From: Methylomonas methanica
GTDB taxonomy: Bacteria; Pseudomonadota; Gammaproteobacteria; Methylococcales; Methylomonadaceae
Length of the DNA stretch: 64,000 nucleotides
Reading direction: 5' to 3'
NCBI GenBank assembly: GCA_001644045.1
Contig: LUUF01000050.1
Coordinates: forward strand, 124,001-188,000
Made by a program: the position numbers and the translations under genes. The notes under the pieces are model-generated. The model was not told the origin of the DNA and did not search any database. It saw only the letters and a list, made by a program, of their open reading frames with translations. Shown piece by piece: positions 35,898 to 45,146 of the stretch. Within the stretch, counting starts at the first letter, position 1. Each line of letters begins with the position of its first letter.

Positions 35898-37466
35898 ATG
35901 GCAATTTGGCGGATTAGTTCAACCCTAAAATTTACCTTTCTGGTGGCTGTTTTTCTGGTTTCCGGGTGTGCCAATCATGTCGATTTGGCGGAGGCGCCCG
36001 CTGAAAGCCTTGTAGTCCAATCTGTGCCGGATTTGAATTATCTGGCAACGCAGGATTACTACAATGAGTTAATTTCTGGCGCTATGCCCAGCATCGCCGA
36101 ACTGACCCTATTTACCAATCAACTGCCCAAGGGCGGCGATCTGCACCACCACTATTCGGGCGCACTTTACGTGGAGACTTATCTAGATTGGGTGGATAAA
36201 AGCCATTTTTGCATTTGCTTGGACAATGCCTGCCAAGGCAGCGCTAAATCCGGCCCGGAGCCGGTGGCTAAATACGAGGTTGTCAAAAATTGGAAGTCAG
36301 GCGTTTGCGTTAGCGCCGGCGAGCTGCGGACCAAGAAAAAATATTCATCCTTCTACCGCGATGTGCTGACACGTTGGTCGAATAAAGACTTTGACAATCA
36401 CTTCCATCAGCAATCGCCACCGGATCAACAGTTTTTTGACACCTTCGGTTTCTTTGGTTCGGTGTCGGACTATTCCTATCAAGCAGGTTTGCAAGCGCTA
36501 AAAGAACGGGCCGTAGCCGAAAATGTTCTGTATTTGGAGACCATGCTCAAAAGTGCGCCGGCCATCGATAAACCGGAGCTGGCAAAAACACTCAACGCGT
36601 TAAATGCCGACAGCGCCGACCGGGAAATAGAGGCGGCTTTTCAGACTTATTTGGATTTTCTGGCAAGTAACTCGGCATCCAAAGCCGCCGTCGAGGAATA
36701 CGCCCGCTCTCACGAACAGGCCGCGACGGGTATCAACGACGGCAGTTTTATGCTGCGTTTTCAGACCTATGTGTCGCGCAACAGCGATCCGGCCAAGGTG
36801 TTTTCCGGTTTGTATGCCGCTTTCGCCGCCACGCAGCAAACGGCTTTGATTGTTGGCGTCAATTTGGTGGGGCCTGAAAACGGCTATATCGCGATGCGCG
36901 ACTATAGCCTGCATATGAAAATGCTACGGTTTTTGCGGCAGCACTTTCCCGAAACCAAGCTGTCCCTGCATGCCGGCGAGTTGGTGTTGGGCATGGTGCC
37001 GCCGGAAGGCTTGAAGAGCCATATCAATGAAGCACTAAACATTGCTGGGGCGCGGCGTATCGGCCATGCGGTAGACATTGTCCATGAAACTAATGCTTAC
37101 CAATTGCTGGAGCAGATGAAAACCGACGATGTGGCGGTCGAGATCAATCTGACCAGCAATGCGTTTATTTTGGGGGTGGACTACGAGGCTCACCCCTTGC
37201 AGTTGTATCGGCGCTATAACGTGCCTTATGTGATTTCTACCGATGATGCCGGCGTGTCGCGTAACAATTTAAGCAACGAATATTTGTTATTTACCAGTCG
37301 TTACAAACCTTCTTACGACGAATTGAAGGCTGTGGTTTATAACAGCATCGATTACGCTTTTTTGCATGACGAGGAAAAGGCGGGAGCGCGGCGGGAATTG
37401 GATAAACGCTTTGCCGCGTTCGAAGCGCAAATAGCCGAACAGCTTGAGCATGAGCAATATCCCTGA
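35898..37466 (+). CDS. Adenosine-deaminase-like lipoprotein
   Basis: Exported protein of 522 residues with the amidohydrolase (ADA/ADGF-like) fold. The start at ATG 35898 gives a lipoprotein signal peptide ending L-V-S-G-C; the longer frame from 35835 would put 21 odd residues before it. Zinc and catalytic motifs are G-D-L-H-H-H-Y-S-G-A (H-x-H), L-H-A-G-E (His and Glu), R-I-G-H-A and S-T-D-D-A-G (the Asp pair). Adenosine deaminases are usually cytoplasmic, so a lipid-anchored form would act on external nucleosides. It has no operon partner. The exact substrate is not readable from sequence. Confidence 0.83.
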   Translation: MAIWRISSTLKFTFLVAVFLVSGCANHVDLAEAPAESLVVQSVPDLNYLATQDYYNELISGAMPSIAELTLFTNQLPKGGDLHHHYSGALYVETYLDWVDKSHFCICLDNACQGSAKSGPEPVAKYEVVKNWKSGVCVSAGELRTKKKYSSFYRDVLTRWSNKDFDNHFHQQSPPDQQFFDTFGFFGSVSDYSYQAGLQALKERAVAENVLYLETMLKSAPAIDKPELAKTLNALNADSADREIEAAFQTYLDFLASNSASKAAVEEYARSHEQAATGINDGSFMLRFQTYVSRNSDPAKVFSGLYAAFAATQQTALIVGVNLVGPENGYIAMRDYSLHMKMLRFLRQHFPETKLSLHAGELVLGMVPPEGLKSHINEALNIAGARRIGHAVDIVHETNAYQLLEQMKTDDVAVEINLTSNAFILGVDYEAHPLQLYRRYNVPYVISTDDAGVSRNNLSNEYLLFTSRYKPSYDELKAVVYNSIDYAFLHDEEKAGARRELDKRFAAFEAQIAEQLEHEQYP

Positions 37467-37509
37467 GGCGCGTAATTGGGGTTGTGGTTTTGGGGTTTGC
37501 ATTAATATT

Positions 37510-40500
37510 TCAATGAAAATCCCTGGACTTAGTTTCTAAGTCGCCGATCCAGCTGCTCCAATCCTCCAACTTACCGGCCACCAAATGCAGCACGCCGTCT
37601 TCCTGTTGTATCGTCCCGCTCACCGACAGCAGGCGGGCTTTCAGCAAGGGTTTGCGCTGAGCCAGAGCGGTGGCGGGCCAGACCACCAGATTGACTTGGC
37701 CGGTTTCGTCTTCCAGCGTGACAAAGGTCACACCCGCTGCGGTCATGGGTCGTTGTCGGCAGATCACCAGGCCGGCGACCTGGGCTATGCTGCCGTTGCG
37801 CCGTTGCCATAAGGAGGCGGCGGTGGTGACGCCGCGGCGGCGCAGCCGTTCGCGCAATAGGCCCAGCGGATGCTCGCGCAGGCTGAGCCGGGTGCTAGTG
37901 TAGTCCGCCAATACCTCCTGGCCCGGTTTAGGGGTTTTTAATAGCGGTGTGGCTTCGGCAATGACCGGTACGCCAAACACCGGTGTGACCGATTCGATGC
38001 CACCGGCCGCCCAAAAAGCTTTATGCCGGTTGCCGACCAGATTTTTCAATGCATCGGCTGCCGCCAAGTGTTCCAAGTCCTGTCGATCCAGACCGGCGCG
38101 TGTTGCCAGATCGGTAACATTGGCAAATGCTTGTCGGCTTCGGGCCTGGACAATCTTGGTCGCCGCTATTGCCGATAAACCCTTTACTTGATTGAAGCCC
38201 AAGCGTAAGGCCGGCGCGGCGTTGGCGGGAAATTCTAATGAACATTGGCATAAACTGTTCTGCACATCCACGGGCCTTACCTCTACACCATGGCGGCGGG
38301 CATCCTGCACCAGTTGCGAGGGGCCATAGAAACCCATTGGCTGACTGTTCAGCAAGGCACAGCAAAATGCTGCTGGATGATGGCGTTTTAGCCAGGCCGA
38401 GATATAGGCCAGCAACGCAAAGCTGGCGGAATGCGATTCCGGAAAGCCGTAATCGCCAAAGCCCTTGATCTGCTGGAATATCCGTTGGGCGAATTCCTGG
38501 CTATATCCACGCACCCGCATGCCGTCCAGTAATTTACGTTCGAACGGTTCCAGGCCGCCCTTGCGTTTCCAAGCCGCCATCGCTCGGCGCAGTTGATCGG
38601 CCTCGTCGGCCGTAAAACCGGCCGCGACCATCGCCAGTTGCATCACTTGTTCCTGAAAAATCGGGATACCTAATGTGCGTTCCAGCACGGCTTGGACTTC
38701 CGGGCTGGGATATTCCACTTTCTCCAATCCTTTGCGCCTCGCCAGATAAGGATGCACCATTTCACCCTGAATTGGGCCGGGACGAACGATGGCGATTTCG
38801 ATGACCAAATCGTAATAATTAGCCGGTTTCAGGCGCGGCAGCATGGTCATCTGTGCACGCGACTCGACTTGGAATACGCCTATGCTGTCAGCTTGTTGTA
38901 GCATCGCGTACACCGCCGGGTCTTCGGCGGGAATGTTGGCCAGGGTCCATGTGCGGCCGGTGTATTGGCCAAGATATTCCAGTGCTTTGCGAATCGCGCT
39001 GAGCATGCCTAGCGCCAGCACGTCCACCTTCAACAAGCCCATCGCTTCCAAGTCGTCTTTTTCCCATTGAATCACGGTGCGATCAGCCATTGCGGCATTT
39101 TCCACCGGCACCAATCTTGATAATTCGTCGCGGGCAATCACGAAGCCGCCGACGTGTTGCGACAAATGGCGTGGAAAACCTTTGATCTGCTGAACCAGAA
39201 CGGCTAGACGCTGCACGGTGGGGCTGTCCGGATTGAAACCGCATTCTTTCAACGATTCCGGCATCAGCTGATAGCCGTCCCAGCGATCCACGCTATCGGC
39301 CAGGCGTTCGACTTGGGCTAGGTTTAGGCCCAGGGCCTTGCCGACGTCGCGTACCGCGCTGCGGGTCCGGTAAGTGATCACCGTGGCGGCCAACGCGGCG
39401 CGGTGCCGGCCGTATTTTCGATAGATGTATTGAATGACTTGTTCGCGGCGCTCGTGCTCAAAATCCACATCGATGTCCGGCGGTTCGTTGCGCTCGCGGG
39501 ACAGGAAGCGCTCGAACAACAGATTCATCCGGCCCGGATCGACTTCGGTAATCCCAAGGCAAAAGCACACCGCCGAATTGGCCGCCGAGCCGCGACCCTG
39601 GCAGAGGATGCCTTGTTCGCGGGCGTATCTGACGATGTCATGTACGGTCAGAAAATAAGGTTCGTAAGCCAGGTCGACGATCAGGGCTAATTCGTGCTCG
39701 ATTTGCTGGCGTACTTTTTCCGGCACGCCGTGCGGCCAGCGGTTTTGTATGCCGGCTTCTGTTAAATGTCGCAGCCAGGAGGTCGGCGTATGACCGTCCG
39801 GTACCAGTTCTTGCGGATATTCGTAGCGCAACTCGTCCAGCGAGAAGCGGCAGCGTTCGGCGATAACCAGGGATTGTTGCAACCATGCCGGCGGATACAG
39901 CTGGATCAGTCGGGGTATCGGGCGTAAATGCCGCTCGCCGTTGGCAAACAATGCATAGCCCAGTTGCGATAGGGGTTGGCCGAGGCGGATCGCTGTTAGC
40001 GTATCTTGCAAGGCGCGGCGCGAGCGGCGGTGCATATGCACGTCGTTGCAGGCGACAATCGGAATAGCCAGTTGCCGGGCCTTGGCTTCGGCTTGTTGGC
40101 AATCGATTTCGTCCCGGCCCGATAAAAATTTGCCGACGCCCAGCCACAGATCGTCGGCAAACAGTTGTTTCAGCCAGCGGCCATCGTCTGCCTGGAACTG
40201 ATCGTTGGCTAACCAGACCGCCAGGCAGCCTTGTGGAAAGTGGAGGGCTAAATCGGTTTTAGTCAGCCGGTAGCTGCCTTTTTCGGCTTGACGGCGGGCG
40301 AGGGTAATCAAGGCGGACAGGTTGCCGTAGCTGCTTCTATCGGTTGCCAGCAAGATCAGTTTTAGACCGTCCTCCAACACAAATTCGCTGCCGATGATCA
40401 GTTTGATAGCGTGTTTACGGGCTGCCAGATGCGCGCGTACCACGCCGGCCAGTGAACATTCGTCGGTCAGCGCCAGCGCCTGGTAGCCCAGTCGGGCGGC

Positions 40501-40614
40501 TTCCTCGACCAGTTCTTCCGGGTGCGAGGCGCTGCGTAAAAAGCTGAAGTTGGACAAACAATGCAGTTCGGCAAAGCCGCTGACTGGCGCGTTGATATCA
40601 GCCGAACAGGCCAT
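37510..40614 (-). CDS. dnaE2: Error-prone DNA polymerase DnaE2 (ImuC)
   Basis: C-family polymerase of 1034 residues, the catalytic part of the ImuA-ImuB-DnaE2 mutasome. The N-terminal PHP domain starts E-L-H-C-L-S-N-F-S-F-L-R-S-A-S-H-P. The polymerase active site contains P-D-I-D-V-D-F and later motifs such as R-P-G-P-I-Q-G. The C-terminal OB region ends in the DnaE2-typical L-E-D-W-S. ATG 40614 is preferred to the TTG two codons upstream and overlaps the imuB end by 17 bases. The order lexA-imuA-imuB-dnaE2 and the LexA box upstream mark it as an SOS gene. Confidence 0.96.
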   Translation of the reverse strand: MACSADINAPVSGFAELHCLSNFSFLRSASHPEELVEEAARLGYQALALTDECSLAGVVRAHLAARKHAIKLIIGSEFVLEDGLKLILLATDRSSYGNLSALITLARRQAEKGSYRLTKTDLALHFPQGCLAVWLANDQFQADDGRWLKQLFADDLWLGVGKFLSGRDEIDCQQAEAKARQLAIPIVACNDVHMHRRSRRALQDTLTAIRLGQPLSQLGYALFANGERHLRPIPRLIQLYPPAWLQQSLVIAERCRFSLDELRYEYPQELVPDGHTPTSWLRHLTEAGIQNRWPHGVPEKVRQQIEHELALIVDLAYEPYFLTVHDIVRYAREQGILCQGRGSAANSAVCFCLGITEVDPGRMNLLFERFLSRERNEPPDIDVDFEHERREQVIQYIYRKYGRHRAALAATVITYRTRSAVRDVGKALGLNLAQVERLADSVDRWDGYQLMPESLKECGFNPDSPTVQRLAVLVQQIKGFPRHLSQHVGGFVIARDELSRLVPVENAAMADRTVIQWEKDDLEAMGLLKVDVLALGMLSAIRKALEYLGQYTGRTWTLANIPAEDPAVYAMLQQADSIGVFQVESRAQMTMLPRLKPANYYDLVIEIAIVRPGPIQGEMVHPYLARRKGLEKVEYPSPEVQAVLERTLGIPIFQEQVMQLAMVAAGFTADEADQLRRAMAAWKRKGGLEPFERKLLDGMRVRGYSQEFAQRIFQQIKGFGDYGFPESHSASFALLAYISAWLKRHHPAAFCCALLNSQPMGFYGPSQLVQDARRHGVEVRPVDVQNSLCQCSLEFPANAAPALRLGFNQVKGLSAIAATKIVQARSRQAFANVTDLATRAGLDRQDLEHLAAADALKNLVGNRHKAFWAAGGIESVTPVFGVPVIAEATPLLKTPKPGQEVLADYTSTRLSLREHPLGLLRERLRRRGVTTAASLWQRRNGSIAQVAGLVICRQRPMTAAGVTFVTLEDETGQVNLVVWPATALAQRKPLLKARLLSVSGTIQQEDGVLHLVAGKLEDWSSWIGDLETKSRDFH

Positions 40615-42088
40615 GTACAAACCATTGGTTTTTGGTATTTAAATCGCGATAGACCCATAGTTTACGGCCGCGCGTGTCCTTGGCGATGAAGTAGTCGCGG
40701 CGTATAAATTGATCGTCCCACCAGCCCGATTCGATGCGTTCGACTGCCGAAAGTAGATGAACATCGCCGATCCGTATCGGGTCGGGATTAGGCAACAGCC
40801 ACAACGGCCGCGACGGTAAACCGGGATTTGCGTTCAGCGGGCTCGGCGTATCGGTCATCGCGCGTTCCGGCCGATGGTCGGAACAAGTACCCGGAAATTT
40901 CAAGGCGTGATGGCCCAGTCTGGCTTGTAATTGATCCAAAACAGCTTGCCATTCCGCTTCGCTGCTAGGTTGTTCACTGTCGTCGAACAGGCTGAAGCGC
41001 TCCGGCTGAAACGGAACTATGGCTGAGCTGAGCAAGGTGAGGGCCAGCACCGGGGCCGGTAGCGGGGAACGTTCCAGCTTTTCGTACAGCAAGCTGCACC
41101 AGTGTTTTGGGGCGCGATTGCCGACGCGAAAATCCAATGTTAAGCGAGTAGCGGGACGATCGTGATGGTGCAATTCCAGGATGATGCCTAAGGTCGTGGC
41201 ATCGCGGTTTTTTAGAAATGCGGCAAATTCGCCGGCCAGTTGTTCGACGGCCGGAAAGAAATGTTCGATACGTTCCAGCTCGATTGGCATCTCTCGGCTG
41301 GCTTGGAAGCTTGGCGGTTTATGGAAGGCCTGCAAAACTTGAGTTTGTTGGCCGGCGAGTTTGTCCAGTTGTTGCAATAACACGGCGCCATAACGCTTGG
41401 CCAGGCCGTCGCGCGGCAAGCGCCACAGGTCGGTGAGTTGGCGAATACCGGTCCGGAATAGCCGGTGTAAGATTTTATCGTCCAGCTCCAGAGCGGCGAT
41501 GGGCAACGGACCCAGTGCCGAGCGCAAGGCCTGGCGGTCGCTGACGATGGTTTCCAGGTTTAGTCTTGCCAGTAAAGTACTGGCGGTGGGAGATGGGCTA
41601 ATGGCGATTAGCGGACGATGCCTAGCGGTTTGCAATGCCGTTCTTAGCTTATCTTGTAAGTGCTCTACACCGCCGAACAAGGTCAGACAGGAACGAATTT
41701 CCAGCAGCAAGCAGTCCGTCTGATCCAGGCTGACCCAAGGGCTGAAATCCAGCGCGATCTCGGCCAGTTGTTGTAACGCCTGGCGTTCGGCGAGCGGGTC
41801 TCGGTTACGAATGCTCAGGCCGGGACACAGGGCTAAAGCGGCGGCGGGAGCCATGCCCGGTTCGACGCCGGCTTGCCGTGCCGCTTCCGAGACCGCATAC
41901 AAACGAGTTTGGCCTTTGCTCAGTGCCGAACTGGCGACGGCCTGACCTAAATCCAGATGCAGCGCAGCCAAAGCCAAGTCGGGAAAATAGGCGCATAGCC
42001 AAAGTGGGCTGTTGGCCGCGTTGGGTTTTACGAGGGCATCGACTCGGTCTGTCGGTGTTGGCGATAGTGCCCTGGCGGTTGCAGCCAT
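40598..42088 (-). CDS. imuB: Y-family polymerase-like mutasome protein ImuB
   Basis: DNA polymerase V/IV-related protein of 496 residues that lacks catalytic acids and serves as clamp-binding hub of the mutasome. The region where Y-family enzymes have their first catalytic Asp pair reads L-W-L-C-A-Y-F-P-D-L-A-L-A. The helix-hairpin-helix area (R-Q-L-T-D-L-W-R-L-P-R-D-G-L-A-K-R) and the family C-terminus ending in F-V-H-G-L-F-G are clear. It lies seven bases after imuA. Confidence 0.94.
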   Translation of the reverse strand: MAATARALSPTPTDRVDALVKPNAANSPLWLCAYFPDLALAALHLDLGQAVASSALSKGQTRLYAVSEAARQAGVEPGMAPAAALALCPGLSIRNRDPLAERQALQQLAEIALDFSPWVSLDQTDCLLLEIRSCLTLFGGVEHLQDKLRTALQTARHRPLIAISPSPTASTLLARLNLETIVSDRQALRSALGPLPIAALELDDKILHRLFRTGIRQLTDLWRLPRDGLAKRYGAVLLQQLDKLAGQQTQVLQAFHKPPSFQASREMPIELERIEHFFPAVEQLAGEFAAFLKNRDATTLGIILELHHHDRPATRLTLDFRVGNRAPKHWCSLLYEKLERSPLPAPVLALTLLSSAIVPFQPERFSLFDDSEQPSSEAEWQAVLDQLQARLGHHALKFPGTCSDHRPERAMTDTPSPLNANPGLPSRPLWLLPNPDPIRIGDVHLLSAVERIESGWWDDQFIRRDYFIAKDTRGRKLWVYRDLNTKNQWFVHGLFG

Positions 42089-42095
42089 GCTGGGC

Positions 42096-42710
42096 TTATA
42101 GCGGCAAAGTTAAGGATGCGCGTTGCAAACTGCCGCGCGCTTTCAAAATGTGCAAGTCCAGACCGGTCTCCGCGGGTCTGACTTCCAGGCGCAATGCCGT
42201 ATAACCGCTGCCGTTAAGTTGCTTGGGAAACAGTACGGCCAATGCGGAGCCGGCTTCGGCGGCCAGTTGTAAGCGGCGGATTTGATGATCGCTGAGCCGG
42301 CGCGGCCAAGCCAAGGTCATGCCGCAGCGGCCGTTGCGCAGCAGTTTTTCCAGGCTCCAGGGGATGTCAGCCGCTTGCCGGCAGTCCACTACCAAAACAT
42401 AGTTTAAATCGATGCCAGCTTGTAGTAAGGCTGGTGTGTAAACTTGCTGCGGCGGTGCGATCCAGGCTATCCAGCGTTTGGCTTGCGTTAGGTCGGCCAT
42501 GGCCGGCAGCAATAGGCTCAATTCGCCGATGCCTAAGCAGGGCGATAGAATTTCCAGCACGCCGCCTAAGGGCCAGCCGCCACAGGGCAGCAAGGCATCG
42601 AGCTCGGCAAAACCGGAGGGAATGACCTGCCAAACTTGATTTTCCGAACGCAAGCCGCGCCAGATGCCAGCTTGCGAGCGTAAGAGCTGGTCTAGGGCAC
42701 TCCTGTTCAT
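42096..42710 (-). CDS. imuA: Translesion synthesis-associated RecA-like protein ImuA
   Basis: Protein of 204 residues with a shortened RecA-like fold: [24 protein letters not shown] in the place of the RecA N-terminal strand and Walker region, without a proper Walker A lysine. W-I-A-P-P-Q-Q-V-Y and [10 protein letters not shown] are family features. ImuA binds RecA and ImuB during SOS mutagenesis. The ATG overlaps the lexA stop (ATGA), so expression follows LexA release. Confidence 0.93.
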   Translation of the reverse strand: MNRSALDQLLRSQAGIWRGLRSENQVWQVIPSGFAELDALLPCGGWPLGGVLEILSPCLGIGELSLLLPAMADLTQAKRWIAWIAPPQQVYTPALLQAGIDLNYVLVVDCRQAADIPWSLEKLLRNGRCGMTLAWPRRLSDHQIRRLQLAAEAGSALAVLFPKQLNGSGYTALRLEVRPAETGLDLHILKARGSLQRASLTLPL

Positions 42711-43324
42711 AGCCCGCTACGAATCACGCCGACCACCACGCCTTCGATCACCAACGGTTCGCGTTGCAAATCCACTTCGATTATCGCGAAATCCAGATTG
42801 GCCGGTTCCAGAAAAGCCATGCGGGTTTTGCTGTCCAATCGAAGCCGTTTCACCGTGGCTTCGTCTTGAATTCGGGCGATGACGATTTGGCCGTTGCGCG
42901 CTTCCGGCGTGCGTTGCACGGCCAGTAGATCGCCGTCCAGAATACCGGCATCGCGCATGCTCATGCCTTGTACCCGCAGCAGATAATCGGCGCGGTTATC
43001 GAACAACTCCGGTCCCAAGCGGCAATAGCGCTCGATATGTTCCTCGGCCAGGATTGGCTGGCCCGCCGCTACTCGGCCGACCAGCGGCAGGCCTTGGTCC
43101 AGATCGGGTGTCGGTTTCAGCAGGCGGATGCCTCGCGACGCGGCCGGCACCAGTTCGATTGCACCCTTGCGCGCCAAGGCCTGCAAGTGGCCCCGGATAC
43201 TGTTGGTGGAGCGCACGCCAAACGCGTCGGCGATTTCGGCAATAGTTGGCGGAAAGCCATCCTGTAGCAAAGAACGCTCGATGAAGTTCAGGATTTCTTG
43301 TTGGCGGTCGGTAAGTGGTTTCAT
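42707..43324 (-). CDS. lexA: SOS repressor LexA
   Basis: Self-cleaving repressor of 205 residues. I choose ATG 43324 ([12 protein letters not shown]), the normal LexA N-terminus; the longer frame from 43384 would run through the operator. The winged helix includes [17 protein letters not shown]. The cleavage bond is A87-G88 in V-A-A-G-Q-P. The catalytic pair is S122 (G-M-S-M-R-D) and K159 (T-V-K-R-L). It heads the operon lexA-imuA-imuB-dnaE2. Confidence 0.96.
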   Translation of the reverse strand: MKPLTDRQQEILNFIERSLLQDGFPPTIAEIADAFGVRSTNSIRGHLQALARKGAIELVPAASRGIRLLKPTPDLDQGLPLVGRVAAGQPILAEEHIERYCRLGPELFDNRADYLLRVQGMSMRDAGILDGDLLAVQRTPEARNGQIVIARIQDEATVKRLRLDSKTRMAFLEPANLDFAIIEVDLQREPLVIEGVVVGVIRSGL

Positions 43325-43338
43325 GCTGTTTTTATAGT

Positions 43339-43358
43339 TACTGCTTTTATGGGCAGTA
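43339..43358 (-). promoter_or_regulatory. LexA operator (SOS box) upstream of lexA
   Basis: TACTG-N10-CAGTA, with N10 reading CCCATAAAAG on the lexA strand. Both half-sites match the E. coli-type consensus. It sits 14 bases before the lexA ATG, as expected for autorepression, and would control the whole lexA-imuAB-dnaE2 operon. The rest of the 300-bp gap up to the next gene at 43625 shows no other feature. Confidence 0.88.
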
Positions 43359-43624
43359 TAGTGCTGTTGGTCAGATTGGCGCAACTATCCAGTACGGATA
43401 TTGGGCTACGGCTTATATGGGAGCGGCGGCATATGATGATAACGGGGGTTAAGCAGGCGAAAATATGCTCAAGCGCCGGCAAGTAGACTATTACGCAGCA
43501 GGTCGGAAGGCTCGGAAAAGCGCAGACAAAGGACTAAGTGGCAGGTAAGGGACAGGTAGTTTTTAGCTGTTAAGGATGGCAGGTAAAACAAAACAACGCT
43601 TAAGCACGCTGTTACCGGCAATCT

Positions 43625-44431
43625 TCAATCCGGTTCCAGCACCCGAAACAACATTTCCTTCACGGTCTGCGGGTCAAAGGGTTTGTCGCAAATCGCCGAG
43701 ACGCCGGCTTTATGGACATTGCTGAGGCGGGTTTCGTTTTCTTCGCTGGTGACCATCAAGATCGGCACGATGGAATTGCCTAAATCCTGGCGAATGGTTT
43801 TGATCAATTGCTGGCCGTCCATCACCGGCATATTGTAATCGGTGACGATCAGATCGAAGGCGTTTTGGTCGCGAGCGAATACATCAACGCCTTCCTTGCC
43901 GTCCTGGGCCTGGGTGATCTTGACGATGCCCATATTGTTCAACACCCGGCTAATGTGTTTGCGGGCCAGCGGGCTGTCGTCAACCACCAACACCCGCACG
44001 TTTTCGATGTCGTAATGTTCCAGACTGATCTCTTGCGGATCGATAAACTCGATGGTTGCCCGCAAAGCATTTTTTAAATCGTCGTGCGCGAAGGGCTTGG
44101 GCAAAATCGCCACCACGCCGGCCTGACGAATGGTGTCCAGCACCGCGAAGCTGGATTCGCTGGAAATCAGCATGAAGGGTATATGGCTCAGTACCTCGTC
44201 GCCGCGCAGATGTTCGACTAGTTCGGTAGCCATCATATCCGGCAGATACAGGCTGCTGATAATCAAATCCGGACGATGATTCTGCAAACTTTCCAGCGCT
44301 GCCGCCGCATTGGAAACGCCTTCGATTTTGGCAATCCCTTCGTCGCGCAAATGCTGCATGATGACTTTTAACTGCGTGGTCGAAGGTTCGATCAGCAAGA
44401 TCGATAAGTCGGCAATATCTATGGCGTGCAT
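43625..44431 (-). CDS. Response regulator with two tandem receiver domains
   Basis: Protein of 268 residues made only of two receivers. The C-terminal one (about 143-265) is complete: V-V-D-D-S-P, phospho-acceptor in V-T-D-Y-N-M-P and K-P-F. The N-terminal one (about 8-125) is degenerate: the acceptor position reads I-I-S-S-L-Y-L-P-D, with Ser for Asp, and the acidic pocket has only I-E-P-S. The dead receiver may bind a partner constitutively. No kinase gene is adjacent. Confidence 0.88.
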   Translation of the reverse strand: MHAIDIADLSILLIEPSTTQLKVIMQHLRDEGIAKIEGVSNAAAALESLQNHRPDLIISSLYLPDMMATELVEHLRGDEVLSHIPFMLISSESSFAVLDTIRQAGVVAILPKPFAHDDLKNALRATIEFIDPQEISLEHYDIENVRVLVVDDSPLARKHISRVLNNMGIVKITQAQDGKEGVDVFARDQNAFDLIVTDYNMPVMDGQQLIKTIRQDLGNSIVPILMVTSEENETRLSNVHKAGVSAICDKPFDPQTVKEMLFRVLEPD

Positions 44432-44532
44432 AATTGTGTGGTCTGATTAATGTTGATCGAGAGCGTCCTGCATGCGCCGGCTAGAAAAAAAATCCCCAAG
44501 GGTGGCCGGCGAGATTAAAATTGCGCATTGCT

Positions 44533-44550
44533 TTGCCGGTAAACCGGCAA
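44533..44550. other. Perfect hairpin upstream of the DUF447-mfnB pair
   Basis: TTGCCGG-TAAA-CCGGCAA forms a 7-bp stem with a four-base loop, 32 bases before the DUF447 start. No T run follows in either direction, so it is not an obvious terminator. It could be a leader hairpin or an operator. Confidence 0.5.
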
Positions 44551-44582
44551 CATTTCACGTTTCAGGATAGACCTAAACAACC

Positions 44583-45146
44583 ATGATTCAAGAAACCCTC
44601 ATCACCACCGTTAATCTGCAAGGCGATACGCACATCGCGCCGATGGGGGTGCATGTTGATAAAGATCAATACCTTATCTTGCCGTTTCGGCCCTCGACCA
44701 CGCTAGATAACCTGCTGGCAACCGAAACCGCCGTCATCAATTATTGCGACGATGTGCGGATTTTTGCCGGTTGTCTGACCGGCCGTAGGGATTGGCCAGT
44801 ATTGCCGGCCCGGCAAATCGCGGGGTATTATTTGGCCGACACCTTGGCGCATACCGAACTGAAATTGATTCGGATTGAAGACGACGACACCCGGCCGAAA
44901 TTGTTTTGCCAGGCCCTGCATACGGTCAATCATAAGCCGTTCCAGGGTTTTAACCGGGCGCAATATTCGGTGCTGGAAGCGGCGATTTTGATCAGCCGAC
45001 TGGATAGATTGCCTTGGGAGAAGATTCAAGCCGAGCTGGATTATTTGCGCATCGGTTTGGATAAAACCGCCGGCGATCGGGAACGAGAAGCTTGGGATTG
45101 GTTGATGGCGGCTATCGAGCAGCATCGCCAGGGAGCGCAAGTATGA
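44583..45146 (+). CDS. DUF447 family protein (C1 cofactor-associated)
   Basis: Protein of 187 residues of the DUF447 family, with a flavoreductase-like split barrel at the N-terminus: T-H-I-A-P-M-G-V and A-V-I-N-Y-C-D-D-V-R-I-F-A. The C-terminal helices include N-R-A-Q-Y-S-V-L-E-A-A-I. Family members occur in methanogens and in methylotrophs that use tetrahydromethanopterin, usually near cofactor or C1 genes. Here it overlaps mfnB by four bases (ATGA). The reaction is not established. Confidence 0.82.
   Translation: MIQETLITTVNLQGDTHIAPMGVHVDKDQYLILPFRPSTTLDNLLATETAVINYCDDVRIFAGCLTGRRDWPVLPARQIAGYYLADTLAHTELKLIRIEDDDTRPKLFCQALHTVNHKPFQGFNRAQYSVLEAAILISRLDRLPWEKIQAELDYLRIGLDKTAGDREREAWDWLMAAIEQHRQGAQV

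Noticed and set aside
44533-44550. Hairpin as an intrinsic terminator
   Set aside because: Neither strand has a T run directly after the stem.
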